Shown piece after piece: positions 44,833 to 54,712 of a stretch of DNA of 64,000 bases (positions within the stretch are counted from its first letter, which is position 1; every line of letters begins with the position of its first letter). This DNA is from Roseibium marinum. GTDB taxonomy: Bacteria > Pseudomonadota > Alphaproteobacteria > Rhizobiales > Stappiaceae. The notes below the pieces were generated by a model. That model saw nothing but the letters and a program-made list of their open reading frames with translations, did no database searches and had not been told where the DNA came from. The stretch is taken from contig NZ_PPCN01000003.1 in assembly GCF_002906165.1 (NCBI RefSeq), positions 124,001 to 188,000 of the forward strand. Reading direction: 5' to 3'. The translations under genes and the position numbers were made by a program.

Positions 44833-45855
44833 TTACGACTTTTTGTTCTTGCCGAGCTTCCAGTCGCTGCGCTGTAAAAAAACCGCAACGATAATGATCA
44901 GGCCCTGCATGGTGCCATTCAGGTAATTGGAGATCATATCGGTGAAGTTCAAAATGTTGCCGATGGTCGTCAGGATCAGGGCGCCGAGTATGGTGCCGCC
45001 GATCCGTCCGTAACCGCCCTTGAGCACGGTGCCGCCGATGATGACCGCGGCAATCGCCTCCAGTTCCCAGAGCACGCCGGTCGAGGCTGACGCGGAGCCG
45101 AGGCGGGGAACATAGATGATGGTGGCGAAGGCGACGCACAGGCCCTGAATGATGTAGGTGAGCGTTTTGATCCGGTCGACATTGATGGCCGAATATTTCG
45201 CCACCGCCTCGTTTGAGCCTATCGCCGTGCAATAACGTCCGAACGCCGTCCTGTTGAGCAGCAGCCAGCCGCAGATGGCGACGGCGATGAACACCCAGAC
45301 GGGGAAGGGGAGGCCGAGAAAGCTGTCGTAATAGACCGGCCGGTACGTGCCCCGGACCTCGAAGTTCAGGGAAAGCGTGCCGCCATCGGCAAAATAGGTC
45401 ACAAGCGAGCGGTAGATTCCCATAGTTCCGAGGGTGACGATGAAAGCCTCGATCTTGCCCTTCGTCGTCAGCACGCCGTTGATCCAGCCGGCGCCGATAC
45501 CGAGTATGATGGCGACGCCGCAGCCCAGCAGCACGGTCGGAACGCCGGTGCCGAGCGTCTCCACCGCGTTGTCCATGACGATGATCATGACCCCGGCGAT
45601 GGCGGCGGCCATCGAGCCGACCGAAAGATCGATGCCGCCCGCGGTGATCACGAATGTTGCGCCGACGGCGATGATGCCGATGAAGGCCGACCGGGTCAGC
45701 AGGTTGGTCAGGTTGCCCTCACTGACGAAGGCCGGATTCAGCAGGAAACCGATTATGCAGAGCAGCAACAGCGCCAGTGCCGGGCCGAGCGTCTTGAGAT
45801 CGACGGAAATCCGTCTGGGGCTCTTGCCTGCCGTGCCCTCGGATGCACTCGTCAT
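44833..45855 (-). CDS. Sugar ABC transporter permease (CUT2)
   Basis: 340 residues from the ATG at 45855, two bases after the ATPase stop. About ten hydrophobic segments; the motif [21 protein letters not shown] near residue 70 and [14 protein letters not shown] late in the protein identify the RbsC-type family. It works with the ATPase and receptor encoded on either side. A 103-base gap separates it from the receptor gene. Confidence 0.92.
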   Translation of the reverse strand: MTSASEGTAGKSPRRISVDLKTLGPALALLLLCIIGFLLNPAFVSEGNLTNLLTRSAFIGIIAVGATFVITAGGIDLSVGSMAAAIAGVMIIVMDNAVETLGTGVPTVLLGCGVAIILGIGAGWINGVLTTKGKIEAFIVTLGTMGIYRSLVTYFADGGTLSLNFEVRGTYRPVYYDSFLGLPFPVWVFIAVAICGWLLLNRTAFGRYCTAIGSNEAVAKYSAINVDRIKTLTYIIQGLCVAFATIIYVPRLGSASASTGVLWELEAIAAVIIGGTVLKGGYGRIGGTILGALILTTIGNILNFTDMISNYLNGTMQGLIIIVAVFLQRSDWKLGKNKKS

Positions 45856-45857
45856 GG

Positions 45858-47381
45858 TCAATGGAGTTCCTCTCGCTTCAACCCTGCGGCATAGCGCATT
45901 ATTTCGTTTTCATTGATGTGATCGCCGGTCAGCACGCCGGTGATATGCCCTTCCCGCATCACGATGACGCGATGGCAGATGCCGATGATCTCCGGCATTT
46001 CAGACGAGATGACGACGACGGAAACGCCTTCGGCGGCAAGCGCGGCGATGAAGTGATAGATCTGCTGCTTGGTGCCCACGTCGATGCCGCGCGTCGGCTC
46101 GTCGATCACGACGATCCTCGGATCGCACTCCATGATCTTGGCAAGCAGCAGCTTTTGCTGGTTGCCGCCGGAGAGTTTTCCGACCGTGATTTCCGGATCG
46201 AGGGCGCGCACGTCGAAGCGGCGGATAGCGCGTTTCAACGCGTCTTCTTCCGCCTTGCGGTCGATGGCGAGGTTCTTCACGAACTTCGGCAGCGCGAACA
46301 GGGTCAGGTTCGGCCGCATCTTCTTGTTGAGCAGCAGCCCTTTTTCTTTCCTGTCCTTGGTGAGATAAGCGAGGCCCACGTCCCGGGCCTCCGCGACGGT
46401 CATGGGGCCAACGTCGCGTCCGAATAGTCTGATTGTGCCGCTTTCGATCGGAGCCAGGCCGCAAATAGCCTCGAAGACGGCCGTTCTGCCGGCGCCGATC
46501 AGACCGGAAAAGCCCAGGATCTCGCCCTTGCGCAGGCTGAAACTGACATTGTCGACATCGTGTGTACAAAGACTGTCGACCTCAAGCACAAGTTCCGCAT
46601 CGACATCGGCCTCCTGCATGGGCGGGTAAAGATCGGAGAGTTCACGTCCGACCATCATCTGCGCCATCATGTCCGGCGTCAGGTCCCGCGAGGGGCGCGT
46701 GTCGATCCACTGTCCGTCGCGCAGAATGGTCACGCGGTCGGCAATCGCCTTTACCTCGTTCAGCTTGTGAGAGACGAAGACGATCCCCACGCCGCTTCTT
46801 TTCAGCTTTTCCACCTGCCGGTAGAACACCTGGGTCTCTTCCTCAGTCAGAACCGCGGTCGGCTCGTCCATGATCAGGATCCGGGCATTGCGGCTCACGG
46901 CCTTGACGATTTCCACCATTTGCTTCTGGGCAATCGTCAGGCTGGAAATCCGGTCCGTCGGCAGAATGTCGAGGCCGATTTCATCGAGATGTTTCTGGAC
47001 GATCGCCCGCATGGCCGCGCGGTCCAGAAAGCCGTTTTTCTTCATTTCCCGGCCGAGAAAGACATTTTCCTCCACCGTCAGTTGTTCGGCGAGGTTGAGT
47101 TCCTGGTGGATCAGCACCACGCCGAGTTTTTCGGCGGCGCCATTCGGGGGGAGGGAGGCCAATTTGCCGTCCAGCCGGATCTGGCCGGAGGTCGGATCGT
47201 GGAAGCCGGAAAGAATTTTCATGAGGGTCGATTTGCCCGCGCCGTTTTCTCCGATCAGCGCATGGACCTCACCGGGGCGCACATCCATGCTGACGCTGAA
47301 CAGCACAGGGACCGGCCCGAAAGATTTGCTGATATTCACAGCCTCGATGATCGCCGCCGGAGCGGACGTTTCAGCGTGCAT
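45858..47381 (-). CDS. Sugar ABC transporter ATPase (two ATPase domains)
   Basis: 507 residues from the ATG at 47381, which has GGGAGGAAAC upstream. Domain 1: Walker [17 protein letters not shown], Walker [12 protein letters not shown]; domain 2: degenerate P-loop [31 protein letters not shown] and [14 protein letters not shown]. It heads the operon, transcribed leftward from a promoter carrying three operator-like repeats and divergent from a LacI regulator. Confidence 0.94.
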   Translation of the reverse strand: MHAETSAPAAIIEAVNISKSFGPVPVLFSVSMDVRPGEVHALIGENGAGKSTLMKILSGFHDPTSGQIRLDGKLASLPPNGAAEKLGVVLIHQELNLAEQLTVEENVFLGREMKKNGFLDRAAMRAIVQKHLDEIGLDILPTDRISSLTIAQKQMVEIVKAVSRNARILIMDEPTAVLTEEETQVFYRQVEKLKRSGVGIVFVSHKLNEVKAIADRVTILRDGQWIDTRPSRDLTPDMMAQMMVGRELSDLYPPMQEADVDAELVLEVDSLCTHDVDNVSFSLRKGEILGFSGLIGAGRTAVFEAICGLAPIESGTIRLFGRDVGPMTVAEARDVGLAYLTKDRKEKGLLLNKKMRPNLTLFALPKFVKNLAIDRKAEEDALKRAIRRFDVRALDPEITVGKLSGGNQQKLLLAKIMECDPRIVVIDEPTRGIDVGTKQQIYHFIAALAAEGVSVVVISSEMPEIIGICHRVIVMREGHITGVLTGDHINENEIMRYAAGLKREELH

Positions 47382-47436
47382 GCATGTTTCCTCCCAAGCG
47401 CCGATGCCCTCTTCCACATTGGCGCCAATTTCAAAA

Positions 47437-47495
47437 TGTAAACGTTTTCATAGGCGATGTAAACCTTTACATAGATCAATGTAAACCTTTTCATA
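47437..47495. promoter_or_regulatory. Three phased LacI-type operator repeats
   Basis: TGTAAACGTTTTCATA (47437-47452), TGTAAACCTTTACATA (47458-47473) and TGTAAACCTTTTCATA (47480-47495) are three near-identical imperfect palindromes of 16 bases, spaced 21 and 22 bases apart, or two helical turns. Each has the inverted, central-CG/CC form seen in LacI/GalR operators. They lie between the divergent ATPase and LacI-regulator genes, so bound dimers would sit on one face of the DNA. Confidence 0.75.
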
Positions 47496-47583
47496 AGTCG
47501 GAATAGGAACTATACAGCTTAGACAATGTTGAAAATCATGCACTTAAATAAGGCCCGCACTGCAGCAGGGGCGAGAGCGGATA

Positions 47584-48618
47584 ATGAGTGAAACGGCGGA
47601 CCGGCCGGCGACAATTGAAGATGTTGCAAAGCTTGCGGGCGTGTCCATCGCCACCGTCAGCCGGGCCTTGCGCTCGCCGGAAAAGGTTGCCGAAAGCACT
47701 CGGAAAAAAGTCACCGCCGCGATCGCCCGCACGGGCTATACCGCCAATGCCATGGCGCAGAACCTGCGCATGCAGCGATCGCAGATGGTTCTGGTTCTGG
47801 CATCCTCGATCGCCGATCCGAATTTCGCCGGCATCCTGACCGGGCTTGAAAAAGCCGCCAATGACAGGGGCTACGGTGTTCTGATCGGCAATACCGAAGG
47901 CACGACGGGTCTGGAGCAGAATTACCTGCGCTTCCTGTCGACCGGCATGGCCGACGGCCTGGTGCTTCTGACCGGGCATATTCCCGTGGCGGGTGAGCCG
48001 CAAGCGCCGCTGACCACGCTGCCGCCGATTGTGGCGACGGAACGGCCTGTCGCCAATGCGGAGATATGCTATGTGGGCGTCGATGACGTGGCCGCCTCCA
48101 AGATGGCGACCGAATATCTGATTTCCCTCGGTCACAGGAAGATCACCTATATTTCCGGCGGACCGGCGGACATCCGCAGCGATTTGCGTCATTCCGGCTA
48201 CAGGCGGGGATTGATGGAATCGCCGGAGTTGCTGCGCGACTGGCGGGTGGAAGGCGAGGGCACCAGCGAGAGCGGCCGCGCGGCGGTGGAACGGCTCTTC
48301 ATCAAGGATGACCTGCCGACGGCGTTTTTCTGCTTCAACGACAATACCGCGATCGGAGTGATCTCCGCCCTGCAACTGCGCGGCTATCGGGTACCGGAGG
48401 ACTTTTCAGTTCTGGGCTTTGACGACATTCCCTTTGCCAACAACTTCACCCCGGGCCTGACCACCATCCGCCAGCCCCGCCATCACATCGGTGAAAAGGC
48501 GATGAACATCCTTCTCGACCGCCTGGCGAACCGGTCCCTCGCCAGAGAAACGCTGCTGCTTCACGGCGATCTCATCGTGCGCGAGAGTTGCGCGGACGTC
48601 AGCAGAAAGACCCGGTAG
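47584..48618 (+). CDS. LacI-family transcriptional regulator
   Basis: 344 residues. The [23 protein letters not shown] with hinge region [15 protein letters not shown] is at the N-terminus, followed by a periplasmic-binding-like sensor ([58 protein letters not shown]). Divergent from the sugar importer operon and almost certainly its repressor, acting on the repeats at 47437-47495. The inducer would be the imported sugar or a product. Confidence 0.94.
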   Translation: MSETADRPATIEDVAKLAGVSIATVSRALRSPEKVAESTRKKVTAAIARTGYTANAMAQNLRMQRSQMVLVLASSIADPNFAGILTGLEKAANDRGYGVLIGNTEGTTGLEQNYLRFLSTGMADGLVLLTGHIPVAGEPQAPLTTLPPIVATERPVANAEICYVGVDDVAASKMATEYLISLGHRKITYISGGPADIRSDLRHSGYRRGLMESPELLRDWRVEGEGTSESGRAAVERLFIKDDLPTAFFCFNDNTAIGVISALQLRGYRVPEDFSVLGFDDIPFANNFTPGLTTIRQPRHHIGEKAMNILLDRLANRSLARETLLLHGDLIVRESCADVSRKTR

Positions 48619-48641
48619 ACAAAGCCTGTACGGAAATCGGC

Positions 48642-49196
48642 TTACCCGCCCTGCCAGACCTTGATCGCCTCGACCGGGTAGACCAGCATCAAAACGTTCA
48701 GCGTCAGATTGTCCCGGATCACCCAGAGCGCCAGCAGTTCGAAGACAACGCCGGTCAGGACCGTCACCCAGACCGGCAGGCGCCAGGCAAGGAGGAACCC
48801 GGCAAGCATCCACAGGATGTCGAAGACCGAATTCAGGACGCTGTCGCCGGTATAGGCAGCCGCGATGGTCGCCTCGCGGTAGCGGTCGATGATCCAGGGG
48901 CTGTTCTCGGCGATTTCCCATGCGGCTTCGATGAAGATCGCGCCAAGCGCCCGCTCGCACACGCTGGTGCGCCGGAACACGAGCCACAGGAGCCAATAGA
49001 ACAGAAACCCGTGGATGACATGCGAGAGCGTGTACCAGTCGGCAATATGCTGGGACGAGCCGGCAAGATCGTCCGCCGGGGTCCAGAAAAGCACATAGCC
49101 GCATTCGCAGATCGGGATCCGCCCCATTGCCAGCAGTATGGCGGCGGTGGCGGCGATCATCACAAGGCCGATGATCAGGCATTTACGGTGGCTCAA
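48642..49196 (-). CDS. DUF2585 (UPF0314) membrane protein
   Basis: 184 residues with about four to five hydrophobic segments (first at residues 8-24). The family core ICECGYVLFWTP, QHIADWYTLSHVIHGFLFY and AWEIAENSPWIIDRYREATI is well conserved, including His and Glu residues within or near membrane segments. Known only as a conserved alphaproteobacterial protein of unknown function. It converges with the LacI gene (23-base gap) and is divergent from prfC. Confidence 0.92.
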   Translation of the reverse strand: MSHRKCLIIGLVMIAATAAILLAMGRIPICECGYVLFWTPADDLAGSSQHIADWYTLSHVIHGFLFYWLLWLVFRRTSVCERALGAIFIEAAWEIAENSPWIIDRYREATIAAAYTGDSVLNSVFDILWMLAGFLLAWRLPVWVTVLTGVVFELLALWVIRDNLTLNVLMLVYPVEAIKVWQGG

Positions 49197-49379
49197 GACA
49201 AACTCCTTGCGGCGGAAAGAGACCCCCGGCGATTCAATGCTGGAAATTTCGCCGGATTCTCTCTATGACCTTGCGCCAACGAAACATCAATCCGTCCGGC
49301 CATGAAGATTGAAGGTGCGCCCCGGTTTCAACCGTCGCGTTTGCGCAGCTCTGCCGGATCAGCGGACCAGGAGACCTTC

Positions 49380-50981
49380 ATGACCAGCCTCAATGGCGTG
49401 GCGCCTTATCAAGCCCGGCGCACCTTCGCGATCATTTCCCACCCCGATGCCGGCAAGACCACGCTGACGGAAAAGCTGCTGCTGTCAGGCGGCGCGATCC
49501 GGGCGGCCGGTCAGGTGCGTGCCCGCGGCGAGCGCCGCCGCGCCCGCTCCGACTGGATGAAGATCGAGCAGGAACGCGGCATCTCCGTGTCGTCCTCCGT
49601 CATGACCTTCGAGCGCAGGGGCATCGTCTACAATCTGCTCGATACGCCGGGCCACGAGGACTTTTCCGAAGACACCTACCGCACCCTGACCGCCGTCGAC
49701 GCCGCCATCATGGTGATCGACGCGGCCAAGGGCATCGAGACCCAGACCCGCAAGCTGTTCGAGGTCTGCCGCCTGCGCGACATTCCGCTCATCACCTTCG
49801 TCAACAAGATCGACCGCGAAGGCCGCCATGCCCTGGAACTCCTTGACGAGGTGCAGGAGGTCCTGGCGCTGGATGTCAGCCCGCAGACCTGGCCGGTTGG
49901 CATGGGATCGGACTTCTTCGGTGTCTATGACTGGCAGAAGAAGAAATTCCACACCTCCGCCGGCGAGCGGGGAGGGGCCTACACCCAGACGAAGGATGTC
50001 TCGGGTCTGGACGACGAGATCCTGACCGGCACGGTCTTCGACCGGGTTCTGAACGAACTTGAAGAAAACGTTGAACTCGGTGCGGAAGGTTACGCCGAAT
50101 TCGACCGGGAAAGCTTCCTGGAAGGCCATCTGACACCGGTCTTTTTCGGCTCTGCGCTGCGCGACTACGGCATTGAGGAACTGCTCGACTTTATCGCCGA
50201 ATTCGCGCCGCCGCCGCATTCGCAGCCGGCAACCGGCGGCCGCACGATCATGCCGGGCGAGGACAAGGTCACCGGCTTCGTCTTCAAGGTCCAGGCCAAC
50301 ATGGACCCCAAGCACCGCGACCGGATCGCTTTCCTGCGTCTGTGCTCGGGCACCTTCAGACGGGGCATGAAGCTGAAGCACGTGCGCGCCGGCAAGCAGA
50401 TCGCGGTCACCGCACCGATCTTCTTCTTCGCCGAGGAGCGCGAGATCGCCGATCTCGCCTATCCGGGCGATGTCATCGGCGTGCCCAACCACGGCCAACT
50501 CCGCGTCGGCGACACGCTGACGGAGGGCGAGAATATCCACGTCACCGGCCTGCCGGCCTTCGCGCCGGAAATCCTGCGCAGGGTGCGTCTTGCCGACACC
50601 ATGCGCGTCAAGCAGATGCGTCAGGGGCTTCAGGACCTGGCCGAGGAAGGCCTTGTCCAGATCTTCAAGCCGGATCTGGGCTCGAACTGGATCGTCGGCG
50701 TCGTCGGCGCGCTGCAGCTCGATGTGGTGGTTGACCGGCTGAATGCCGAATACGGCACCGAGATCGGCTTTGAAACCGTGCCCTATACCACTGCCCGCTG
50801 GATCGAGACCGACAGCCAGACGCTTCAGAAAATGATTGAAGGCCACCGCATGTCGATCGCCAACGACCGCGACGACAAGCCGGTGTTCCTGTTCAAGAAC
50901 GCCTGGGAAATCGGCCATGTGACCGAGAAATACCCGGATGTGAAATTCCGCGAGACGCGCGAGATCGTCTACGAGGCGTAA
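49380..50981 (+). CDS. prfC: Peptide chain release factor 3
   Basis: 533 residues from the ATG at 49380, which has AGGAGA upstream; in-frame codons before it lack a ribosome site. GTPase motifs: SHPDAGKTTLTEK (G1), ERGISVSSSVM (switch I), DTPGHEDFSEDTYR (G3), NKIDRE (G4). EF-G-like domains II and III follow (FRRGMKLKHVRAGKQI, GVVGALQLDVV). RF3 removes RF1/RF2 from the ribosome after peptide release. Single-gene unit between DUF2585 and a small unknown gene. Confidence 0.97.
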   Translation: MTSLNGVAPYQARRTFAIISHPDAGKTTLTEKLLLSGGAIRAAGQVRARGERRRARSDWMKIEQERGISVSSSVMTFERRGIVYNLLDTPGHEDFSEDTYRTLTAVDAAIMVIDAAKGIETQTRKLFEVCRLRDIPLITFVNKIDREGRHALELLDEVQEVLALDVSPQTWPVGMGSDFFGVYDWQKKKFHTSAGERGGAYTQTKDVSGLDDEILTGTVFDRVLNELEENVELGAEGYAEFDRESFLEGHLTPVFFGSALRDYGIEELLDFIAEFAPPPHSQPATGGRTIMPGEDKVTGFVFKVQANMDPKHRDRIAFLRLCSGTFRRGMKLKHVRAGKQIAVTAPIFFFAEEREIADLAYPGDVIGVPNHGQLRVGDTLTEGENIHVTGLPAFAPEILRRVRLADTMRVKQMRQGLQDLAEEGLVQIFKPDLGSNWIVGVVGALQLDVVVDRLNAEYGTEIGFETVPYTTARWIETDSQTLQKMIEGHRMSIANDRDDKPVFLFKNAWEIGHVTEKYPDVKFRETREIVYEA

Positions 50982-51105
50982 CCGCGCAACAAAGCGCCGA
51001 ACAGGGAAGGGCGGAGAACCTGCACGATGCTCTAACGGACCTTGACGTTGATCGGTACCTTTGTGCCGGAGCATCCCGGTTGCGTTTATGCGAACGCCAG
51101 AGGCC

Positions 51106-51438
51106 CTAATGGGAGGGTTGGGTCTGAAGCACTGTTTGATAGGTGTGCTTGCTGCCCGTTGGCCCGATCTGCGCAATGTAGCGGGCACCCCACCCTTGCC
51201 CGTAGGGCTTGCCGGTGTCCCAGGACCCGGACTGCTCGGTAGCCCAGGTCTCAGCGACAACGTCGCCGCTCGGAAACTCAAACAGCTGAACCTTGGATTC
51301 CTGAGCCCTGAACGGGGCGTTGCTGGACCAACTGATAAGGCAATTCCCGCCGAAGTCGGTCAAGGTCACCGACCATGTCCACTGGCCTGAAGCCGTAATG
51401 GACGCTGACGACAGTGTGCCCTTATTTTTTTCTGTCAT
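51106..51438 (-). CDS. Small hypothetical protein, beta-rich
   Basis: 110 residues from the ATG at 51438, with GGGGGAGCG upstream, a good ribosome site that supports real translation. No signal peptide or TM segment. The sequence alternates hydrophobic and polar residues and is rich in Trp and Ser/Thr (SASITASGQWTWSVTLTDFG, then LFEFPSGDVVAETWAT), suggesting a small beta-sandwich, possibly lectin-like; I do not recognise the family. It is flanked upstream by a 500-base gene-poor, AT-richer stretch and lies convergent to prfC. Possibly acquired. Confidence 0.6.
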   Translation of the reverse strand: MTEKNKGTLSSASITASGQWTWSVTLTDFGGNCLISWSSNAPFRAQESKVQLFEFPSGDVVAETWATEQSGSWDTGKPYGQGWGARYIAQIGPTGSKHTYQTVLQTQPSH

Positions 51439-51957
51439 GAAACGCTCCCCCTGGATAAATATTTTAAATATGTGCAATTTATAACTATGCACCAAATACG
51501 TGCATCAACAATGTATGCATGGAGCAATGGTTTTCTGTTTCGATGGAAGCCAGGACAAAGCAATCGTTGACTGTTCCCGGGGTCTCGGCACGGCTTTCCT
51601 TCGCGAGGAAGGCAGGCTCTGACATGTCCTTGACGTGTGGCTCCGATCCTTGCAGCGCTGTTTTTCCCCTCGAATGACAGATTGGCCTCTCTCCTGTCCG
51701 CCTTTGCCGTGCTTGCGGTCGGTTAAGCAGCGCGGCCTGTCGGCAGCGTGATTTTCGGTCACATTCGGTGACAGGACCGGGCGCAAACCGGCCCTGATGA
51801 TCTCTGTTCTGCTTATGGGCGCCAGATCACAGGTATTGGAACAAGGGGCGCGGCAATCAGATAATAGATCGGCGCATAGTCGTCTCCGGACCGATCTTCC
51901 CGGCATTTATTCGAACGCAGGGCAATCCGGAGGCTTTTGCTTCAGTCCTGCCACTGG
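51439..51957. other. 519-base gene-poor stretch
   Basis: The left end (51439-51530) is AT-rich and probably holds the promoter of the small unknown gene. Open frames in the rest lack family resemblance or ribosome sites. Short inverted segments are present around 51740-51810, but no convincing terminator or RNA was identified. Confidence 0.4.
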
Positions 51958-52218
51958 CTACGACGCCCGCGCGGCGGGCAATTCGATGTCGATCCCCAGT
52001 GTGGTGACATCGCCGGTCCGGTCCATTTCGAGGCGCACGGAATCCGGGTCGATATTGACGCGCTTGGCGACCACGGCGAGAATGTCTTCCCTCAGGCTTG
52101 AAATCAGCAACGCGTCGGAACCGTCATCCGCCCGTTCGTGGGCCAGGAGGATCTGCAGCCGGTTTTTGGCAACGGAAGCGCTCTCATCCCTTTTGCCGAA
52201 GAAGCTCAGGATATTCAT
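51958..52218 (-). CDS. minE: Cell division topological specificity factor MinE
   Basis: 86 residues. The N-terminal amphipathic helix and MinD-contact segment (MNILSFFGKRDESASVAKNR, then LQILLAHER) are clear, followed by the dimerisation/topology domain (REDILAVVAKRVNIDPDSVR). MinE stimulates MinD ATPase and confines MinCD to the poles. Its start overlaps the minD stop by four bases. Confidence 0.97.
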   Translation of the reverse strand: MNILSFFGKRDESASVAKNRLQILLAHERADDGSDALLISSLREDILAVVAKRVNIDPDSVRLEMDRTGDVTTLGIDIELPAARAS

Positions 52219-53036
52219 GCGGCTCTCCCCTTGAAGAATTTGCCGAGCAGGCTCCTCTTCTCCTCGGGAATGGTCACCGGGATGTTCTCGCCCAGAAGCC
52301 GGCGGGTCGCCTCCGTATAGGCCTTCGCGGCCGGGGAGTTTTCGTCCGACACCGTGACCGGCACGCCGACGTTCGAGGCTTTCAGCACGTCCTTGCTTTC
52401 CGGCACGACCCCGATCAGCGGTACGGAGAGAATATCCACCACATCGTCGGTCGCCAGCATGTCGCCGGCCTTCGCCCGTTCGACGTCGTAACGGGTGATC
52501 AGCAGATGCTTGGGCATGCGGTTGCCATCTTCCGCGACCTTGGTCTTGGCGTCCAGCAGGCCGATGATCCGGTCGCAGTCGCGTACCGAAGAGACTTCCG
52601 GGTTGGAGACGATGATCGCCTCGTCGGCGTAACGCATGGCAAGCGTCGCGCCGCGCTCGATGCCGGCCGGGCTGTCGCAGATCACCCAGTCGAAATACAT
52701 GCGCAACTCGTTGATGACGCTGGCCACGCCTTCCTCGGTCAGGGCGTCCTTGTCCCTTGTCTGCGACGCGGGCAGCAAGAAGAGATTGTCGAGCTTCTTG
52801 TCGCGCACGAGAGCCTGTTTGATGGACGCTTCGCCGCGCACCACATTGACCAGGTCGAAGACGACGCGGCGCTCCGCGCCCATGATCAGGTCGAGATTGC
52901 GCAGACCGACGTCGAAATCGACGGCGCAGACCTGATAGCCTTCCTTGGCGAGCGCCGAGGCAATGGCGGCGGTGGAGGTGGTTTTGCCCACGCCGCCCTT
53001 GCCTGACGTGACCACGACGACTGTGGCGTTGCTCAT
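52215..53036 (-). CDS. minD: Septum site-determining ATPase MinD
   Basis: 273 residues. Deviant Walker A TSGKGGVGKTTSTA at residue 10, DFDVGLRNLD, VICDSPAGIERG, and a C-terminal amphipathic membrane-targeting helix (EKRSLLGKFFKG). MinD binds membrane as an ATP dimer and recruits MinC and MinE. Middle gene of minCDE. Confidence 0.98.
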   Translation of the reverse strand: MSNATVVVVTSGKGGVGKTTSTAAIASALAKEGYQVCAVDFDVGLRNLDLIMGAERRVVFDLVNVVRGEASIKQALVRDKKLDNLFLLPASQTRDKDALTEEGVASVINELRMYFDWVICDSPAGIERGATLAMRYADEAIIVSNPEVSSVRDCDRIIGLLDAKTKVAEDGNRMPKHLLITRYDVERAKAGDMLATDDVVDILSVPLIGVVPESKDVLKASNVGVPVTVSDENSPAAKAYTEATRRLLGENIPVTIPEEKRSLLGKFFKGRAA

Positions 53037-53092
53037 GTGTTTGTCCTGTTTTTGTTGTCGGCGCCGGTCCCCTGGGGAAAGCCGGTGCGGTG

Positions 53093-53929
53093 TTAAATCA
53101 GTTCTTCGAAGACCAGCGTCTCGTTCTCGAACCGGATCTGCGCCGGTACGTTGCGAAGTGTTCCGTCAAAATCGTCCGCGACCTTGTAAAGCCCGTTTAT
53201 GGAAACCAGTTCCGCATCCAGCTTCGAGCAGAAGATGCGGGCGCTGTCCTTGCCCGAGACCCCGGCCAGCGCCCGGCCGCGCAAGGCGCCGTAGATGTGG
53301 ATGGAACCTCCGGCGATGATCTCCGCACCGGAACTGACGGAGCCGATCACCGTCACATCGCCGTCCGGATGAAGAATGCTCTGCCCCGAACGCACCGGTT
53401 CGGTGATGACGATGGACGACCCGTCCGTAAAGCTGGCCGGTCCGGACGGCGTTTCGACGACCGGTTCGCCGCCGTCGCCCTTGGACGTGCCATTGATTTT
53501 CGAAGGTTCGGTGGCTTTCGCGGATGCGGATTTAGCCGCCTTTCCGGTGCCCTTCGCCGCTGTCCGGCTGTCCGGGGCGGTTTCTGCAGCGCCGTTGCTT
53601 TTCCTGTCCGCTTCGCCCGCAGGCTCGGGAACGTCCACATCAGATGTCAGGCGGCCGCCGGAAAAGCTCGGCGGCATGCCGGGTTTCAGCCGGGTTCCGG
53701 CAACCCCGTCGATGCCCATCACCCGGACGGATCTTTGCGTCAGGCCGCCGAGAAGATCTTCAAGCTCGTCGATCGGGATCTTGCTGCCGCGCACGTCCAG
53801 AATGATGGGCCGGTCGATGAAAAACCCCGGCGAGCGCGCGATAATGCGATCGATCTCCTTGAACCAGTCCGGGAAGGGCGGTTCAGGTGTCAGAACGATC
53901 GCAATGAAGGATTTTCCCTTGAACTTCAT
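53093..53929 (-). CDS. minC: Septum site-determining protein MinC
   Basis: About 278 residues from the ATG at 53929; a GTG at 53953 would add eight residues and neither has a clear ribosome site. The N-terminal domain ([31 protein letters not shown]) interacts with FtsZ. A long low-complexity linker rich in Ala, Lys and Ser (about residues 110-165) leads to the beta-helical C-terminal domain ([38 protein letters not shown]) that binds MinD. First gene of minCDE. Confidence 0.95.
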   Translation of the reverse strand: MKFKGKSFIAIVLTPEPPFPDWFKEIDRIIARSPGFFIDRPIILDVRGSKIPIDELEDLLGGLTQRSVRVMGIDGVAGTRLKPGMPPSFSGGRLTSDVDVPEPAGEADRKSNGAAETAPDSRTAAKGTGKAAKSASAKATEPSKINGTSKGDGGEPVVETPSGPASFTDGSSIVITEPVRSGQSILHPDGDVTVIGSVSSGAEIIAGGSIHIYGALRGRALAGVSGKDSARIFCSKLDAELVSINGLYKVADDFDGTLRNVPAQIRFENETLVFEELI

Positions 53930-53953
53930 TAATGAGGAGGTCCGGCGGCGCAC

Positions 53954-54275
53954 GAAAAGTAGGGTTGATTTGCTCGTCTGAACCTATCATTAACCGAACC
54001 GGACAATCGGACCGCCATCCGTTTTCCACCGATATCGATTTTCCTCAGATATTTCAGAGGATTGGTGGAACCAACAGTTCGCTCCAAGTGTTACTCCCGC
54101 AGTCACCTGACAGAATTGACGAGTTCATGCGTGAGAATCGCGGGTTCCTGCCTTGCGGGGATCATTTGCCGGTGCAGGAGTTAACTAAATTCTTGTAAAG
54201 GGCTGGAATTTTGCCATATTGCAGTGCAATATAGTTTTTTGAATATCAGGGGCGCAACAGCGTCTGGAGAAATTA
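53954..54275. other. Divergent gap between minC and the small HTH-like gene
   Basis: 322 bases with no supported gene. It must carry the minCDE promoter (leftward) and the promoter of the gene at 54276. The perfect palindrome listed separately at 54216-54232 lies in it. Confidence 0.4.
54216..54232. promoter_or_regulatory. Perfect palindrome upstream of the small HTH-like gene
   Basis: ATATTGCA-G-TGCAATAT: 8-base perfect arms around one base, ending 43 bases before the start codon at 54276 and next to a T-run. Position and symmetry fit an operator, perhaps for autoregulation. Confidence 0.5.
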
Positions 54276-54608
54276 ATGAGTAATTTCAGCGATATAATGA
54301 GCTATATCGGTCTCAGTTCCGAAGAAGCCGCAGTGGCTTTGAACGTGTCGGAAGATGAAATTGTTCGCTGGTGCAATACGAGTGAGGCGCCGCCGCTGCA
54401 CATTTGGCAGGGGCTCGTACGGATGCTCGACGAAATCCGCTTTTCCGCCGAGGAAGCCGCGAAATCCGCGGATCTCGATCACCTGGACGCATCCGATCTC
54501 AACCGGGTCATATTGATGGTTCCGGGGCGGACGGCCTCCGAGTTCGCAGGCCCCAAGCGCGCCGCGACCGCCCTGGCCGTGGCGGCACTGGCGCGCGTCT
54601 TCGTCTGA
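54276..54608 (+). CDS. Small HTH-like hypothetical protein
   Basis: 110 residues. Residues 12-50 (LSSEEAAVALNVSEDEIVRW, then a basic/aromatic segment LHIWQGLVRMLDEI) look like a Cro/XRE-like helix-turn-helix in which the second helix includes VSEDEIVRW. The rest is helical and acidic, ending hydrophobic (ATALAVAALARVFV). No family is firmly recognised. GTCTGGAG precedes the ATG. A perfect palindrome upstream suggests it regulates itself. The gene lies divergent from minCDE. Confidence 0.65.
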   Translation: MSNFSDIMSYIGLSSEEAAVALNVSEDEIVRWCNTSEAPPLHIWQGLVRMLDEIRFSAEEAAKSADLDHLDASDLNRVILMVPGRTASEFAGPKRAATALAVAALARVFV

Positions 54609-54683
54609 ATTCCCTGCCCTGAGCCATGCGCCGAGCGATTTGCTGGGTCGGGCCCTCTTTGCTTGGCCTTCTTTGGTCGTCCA

Positions 54684-54712
54684 CCTCTTTGGCCATCCCC
54701 TCTTTGGCCATC
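54684..54712. repeat. Short tandem repeat, 15-base period
   Basis: CCTCTTTGGCCATC occurs twice with a 15-base period, and two degenerate copies (CCTCTTTGCTTGGCC and CTTCTTTGGTCGTCC) precede it from about 54654. It lies in the gap between the HTH-like gene and the EamA gene; no function is evident. Confidence 0.6.

Noticed and set aside
49485-51281. Long minus-strand frame opposite prfC
   Set aside because: Shadow of prfC; no motifs or ribosome site.
51505-51906. Possible 133-codon gene on the minus strand in the 51.4-51.96 kb gap
   Set aside because: No ribosome site, no family resemblance, Arg-rich composition; treated as non-coding.
53932-54198. Possible 88-codon gene upstream of the HTH-like gene
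   Set aside because: Overlaps the minC start region, no ribosome site and no recognisable sequence pattern.
54654-54712. CRISPR-like short repeat
   Set aside because: Units are adjacent 15-base tandem copies without spacers, and no cas genes are present.
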